Source: an uncultured Acidobacteriota bacterium
GTDB lineage: Bacteria; Acidobacteriota; Terriglobia; UBA7540
Length of the DNA stretch: 64,000 nt
Assembly: GCA_937900045.1 (NCBI GenBank)
Contig: CALCEB010000066.1
Location: 12,787 to 76,786, forward strand
Reading direction: 5' to 3'
The position numbers and the translations under genes were made by a program. This document shows, piece by piece, positions 63,230 to 64,000 of the stretch. Each line of letters begins with the position of its first letter. The stretch's first letter is position 1. Below the pieces are notes generated by a model that was not told where the DNA came from, searched no databases, and worked only from the letters and a program-made list of their open reading frames with translations.

Positions 63230-63937
63230 TTGAGAAAGTTCATGAACTGGATACTTGTGCTGGGAATCATCTATGGGTCCCTGGTGTGCGCTTTGCTCGT
63301 CGCCATGAACCAGCCGCCGCAGGTCTTTGGCCGAATCATGTCGAAGGTGCCCGGCATTGCTTTCGCGGTGCTCCCGTTCAAGCGGCTTTGGTTCATTGCG
63401 CGAAAGGGCCGTCTGAATGTGGGTGATCCGGCCCCGGACTTCTCGCTGTTGGCTTCGGACAAACAAACGCGCGTCGAATTGTCTTCGTTTCGGGATCGGA
63501 AACCCGTCGTGCTGGTGTTTGGCAGCTACACATGACCGCCTTTCCGCCGGGAGGTTCCCGCGCTTAACAAGCTCTACGAGGCGTACAAAGATCGAGTAGC
63601 CTTCTATGTGATTTACATCGAGGAGGCCCACCCCATTGACGGCTGGCAGATGCCAGTCAACGTTAAAGACCATATATTGCTGGCCAGCGCCCATAACTTC
63701 AACGAACGTGACACGGCAGCCGGAACCTGCGTGGTCAAGCTGTGCATCAGCATACCGGCTCTGGTGGACGACATGCATGACACGACGGAAGTTGCTTACA
63801 CGGGCTGGCCGGACCGGTTGTACGTGATCGACCGGGAAGGACGTATTGCCTATAAGAGCGCCCCCGGACCTTACGGTTTCATTCCCAAGGCCGTTGAAAA
63901 GACCCTGCAGCGTCTCGTGCCTTCACCGGCCAAGTAG
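63230..63937 (+). CDS. Iodothyronine-deiodinase-like selenoprotein (in-frame TGA at 63533)
   Basis: About 235 residues with TGA 63533-63535 read as Sec102. I start at a TTG (63230) with AAAGGA 7 nt upstream; ATG 63242 and GTG 63209 are alternatives. The N-terminal helix (WILVLGIIYGSLVCALLVAMN) looks like a membrane anchor. The thioredoxin-fold part has VLVFGSYT, TGA, PPFRREVPALNKLYEAY, then VAFYVIYIEEAHPIDGWQMPVN, IPALVDDMHDTT and YTGWPDRLYVIDREGRIAY. This is the deiodinase signature (FGSCTU-PPF in vertebrates). In bacteria the likely role is a peroxiredoxin- or thiol-redox-like reaction, not iodothyronine metabolism. The product remains in frame to 63937. Confidence 0.9.
63546..63563 (+). 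promoter_or_regulatory. Bacterial SECIS-like hairpin of the deiodinase-like selenoprotein
   Basis: GC-CGGGA pairs with TCCCG-GC (63546-63552 / 63556-63563, one bulged C at 63561); the loop is GGT. As in the other gene, exactly 17 nt separate the TGA from the loop, which starts with G. Confidence 0.7.
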
Positions 63938-63948
63938 GCATACCGTTA

Positions 63949-63970
63949 GCCTGCTTTATTCACGAAGGGA
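63949..63970. repeat. Partial palindromic element at the window edge
   Basis: GCCTGCTTTATTCACGAAGG resembles the end sequence of the elements at 53903 and 57346-57362 (CCTG..TTATTCACGAA). Only one end lies in the window, so whether a full third copy follows cannot be told here. Confidence 0.45.
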
Positions 63971-64000
63971 CGACAAGGTACGAGTCTGAGGCGTTTCGCG

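Overview
The window looks like a chromosomal segment of a soil-type acidobacterium. This is an inference from three things: a TonB-dependent receptor of the 'CarboxypepD_reg + DLPLNGRNF plug' kind typical of that phylum, an alternative complex III / caa3 oxidase operon, and a secreted glycosidase set. No rRNA, tRNA or CRISPR array was seen.

Left host part (1-20.1 kb). A GH35 beta-galactosidase that enters from the left edge, an APC amino-acid permease and a secreted GH16 glucanase form a small carbohydrate/transport cluster on the plus strand. Facing it is a 13-kb minus-strand respiratory operon (18018 down to 5053): actABCDEF (alternative complex III, quinol to cytochrome c), a small membrane protein, a Sco copper chaperone and cytochrome oxidase subunits II (with fused cytochrome c), I, III and IV. 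A near-consensus promoter lies about 290 nt upstream of actA. The GH16 gene and the oxidase subunit IV gene overlap tail to tail by 276 bp. A metallophosphoesterase gene follows.

Phage region (about 20.2-49.8 kb, all minus strand). This is a block of virion and lysis genes. Heads are of the Mu/B3 sort: winged-helix protein, gp27-like small terminase, gp28-like large terminase, gp29-like portal, gpI-like protease, decoration protein, major capsid and gp36-like protein. The tail set comprises a tube protein, a frameshifted assembly chaperone, a very large hub with an embedded glycosidase-like domain, and fibres. A holin and an endolysin are present. No integrase, transposase, repressor, replication gene, MuF-type gene or tape-measure gene is visible, and no tRNA or att duplication is seen at the borders. 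It is either a decayed prophage or a domesticated, GTA-like particle locus. Many intergenic spaces hold inverted arrays of degenerate 7-bp repeats.

Right host part (50.2-64 kb). dtd and coaE (plus), a DUF374 acyltransferase (minus), a Tat-exported Gfo/Idh/MocA oxidoreductase, a DCC-thioredoxin/lipase-maturation-factor fusion, a DUF481 outer-membrane protein and a TonB-dependent receptor. Palindromic repeat elements sit between several of them.

The most interesting part is 61.5-63.9 kb. Two genes carry an in-frame TGA exactly where their families have a redox cysteine or selenocysteine: an AhpD-like peroxidase-related protein (CxxU) and an iodothyronine-deiodinase-like thioredoxin-fold protein (FGSYTU-PPF). 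Each TGA is followed by a hairpin whose 3-nt, G-starting loop begins after exactly 17 nt, as expected for bacterial SECIS elements. A MetE-C-terminal-like protein is encoded between them. I read this as a small selenoprotein cluster.
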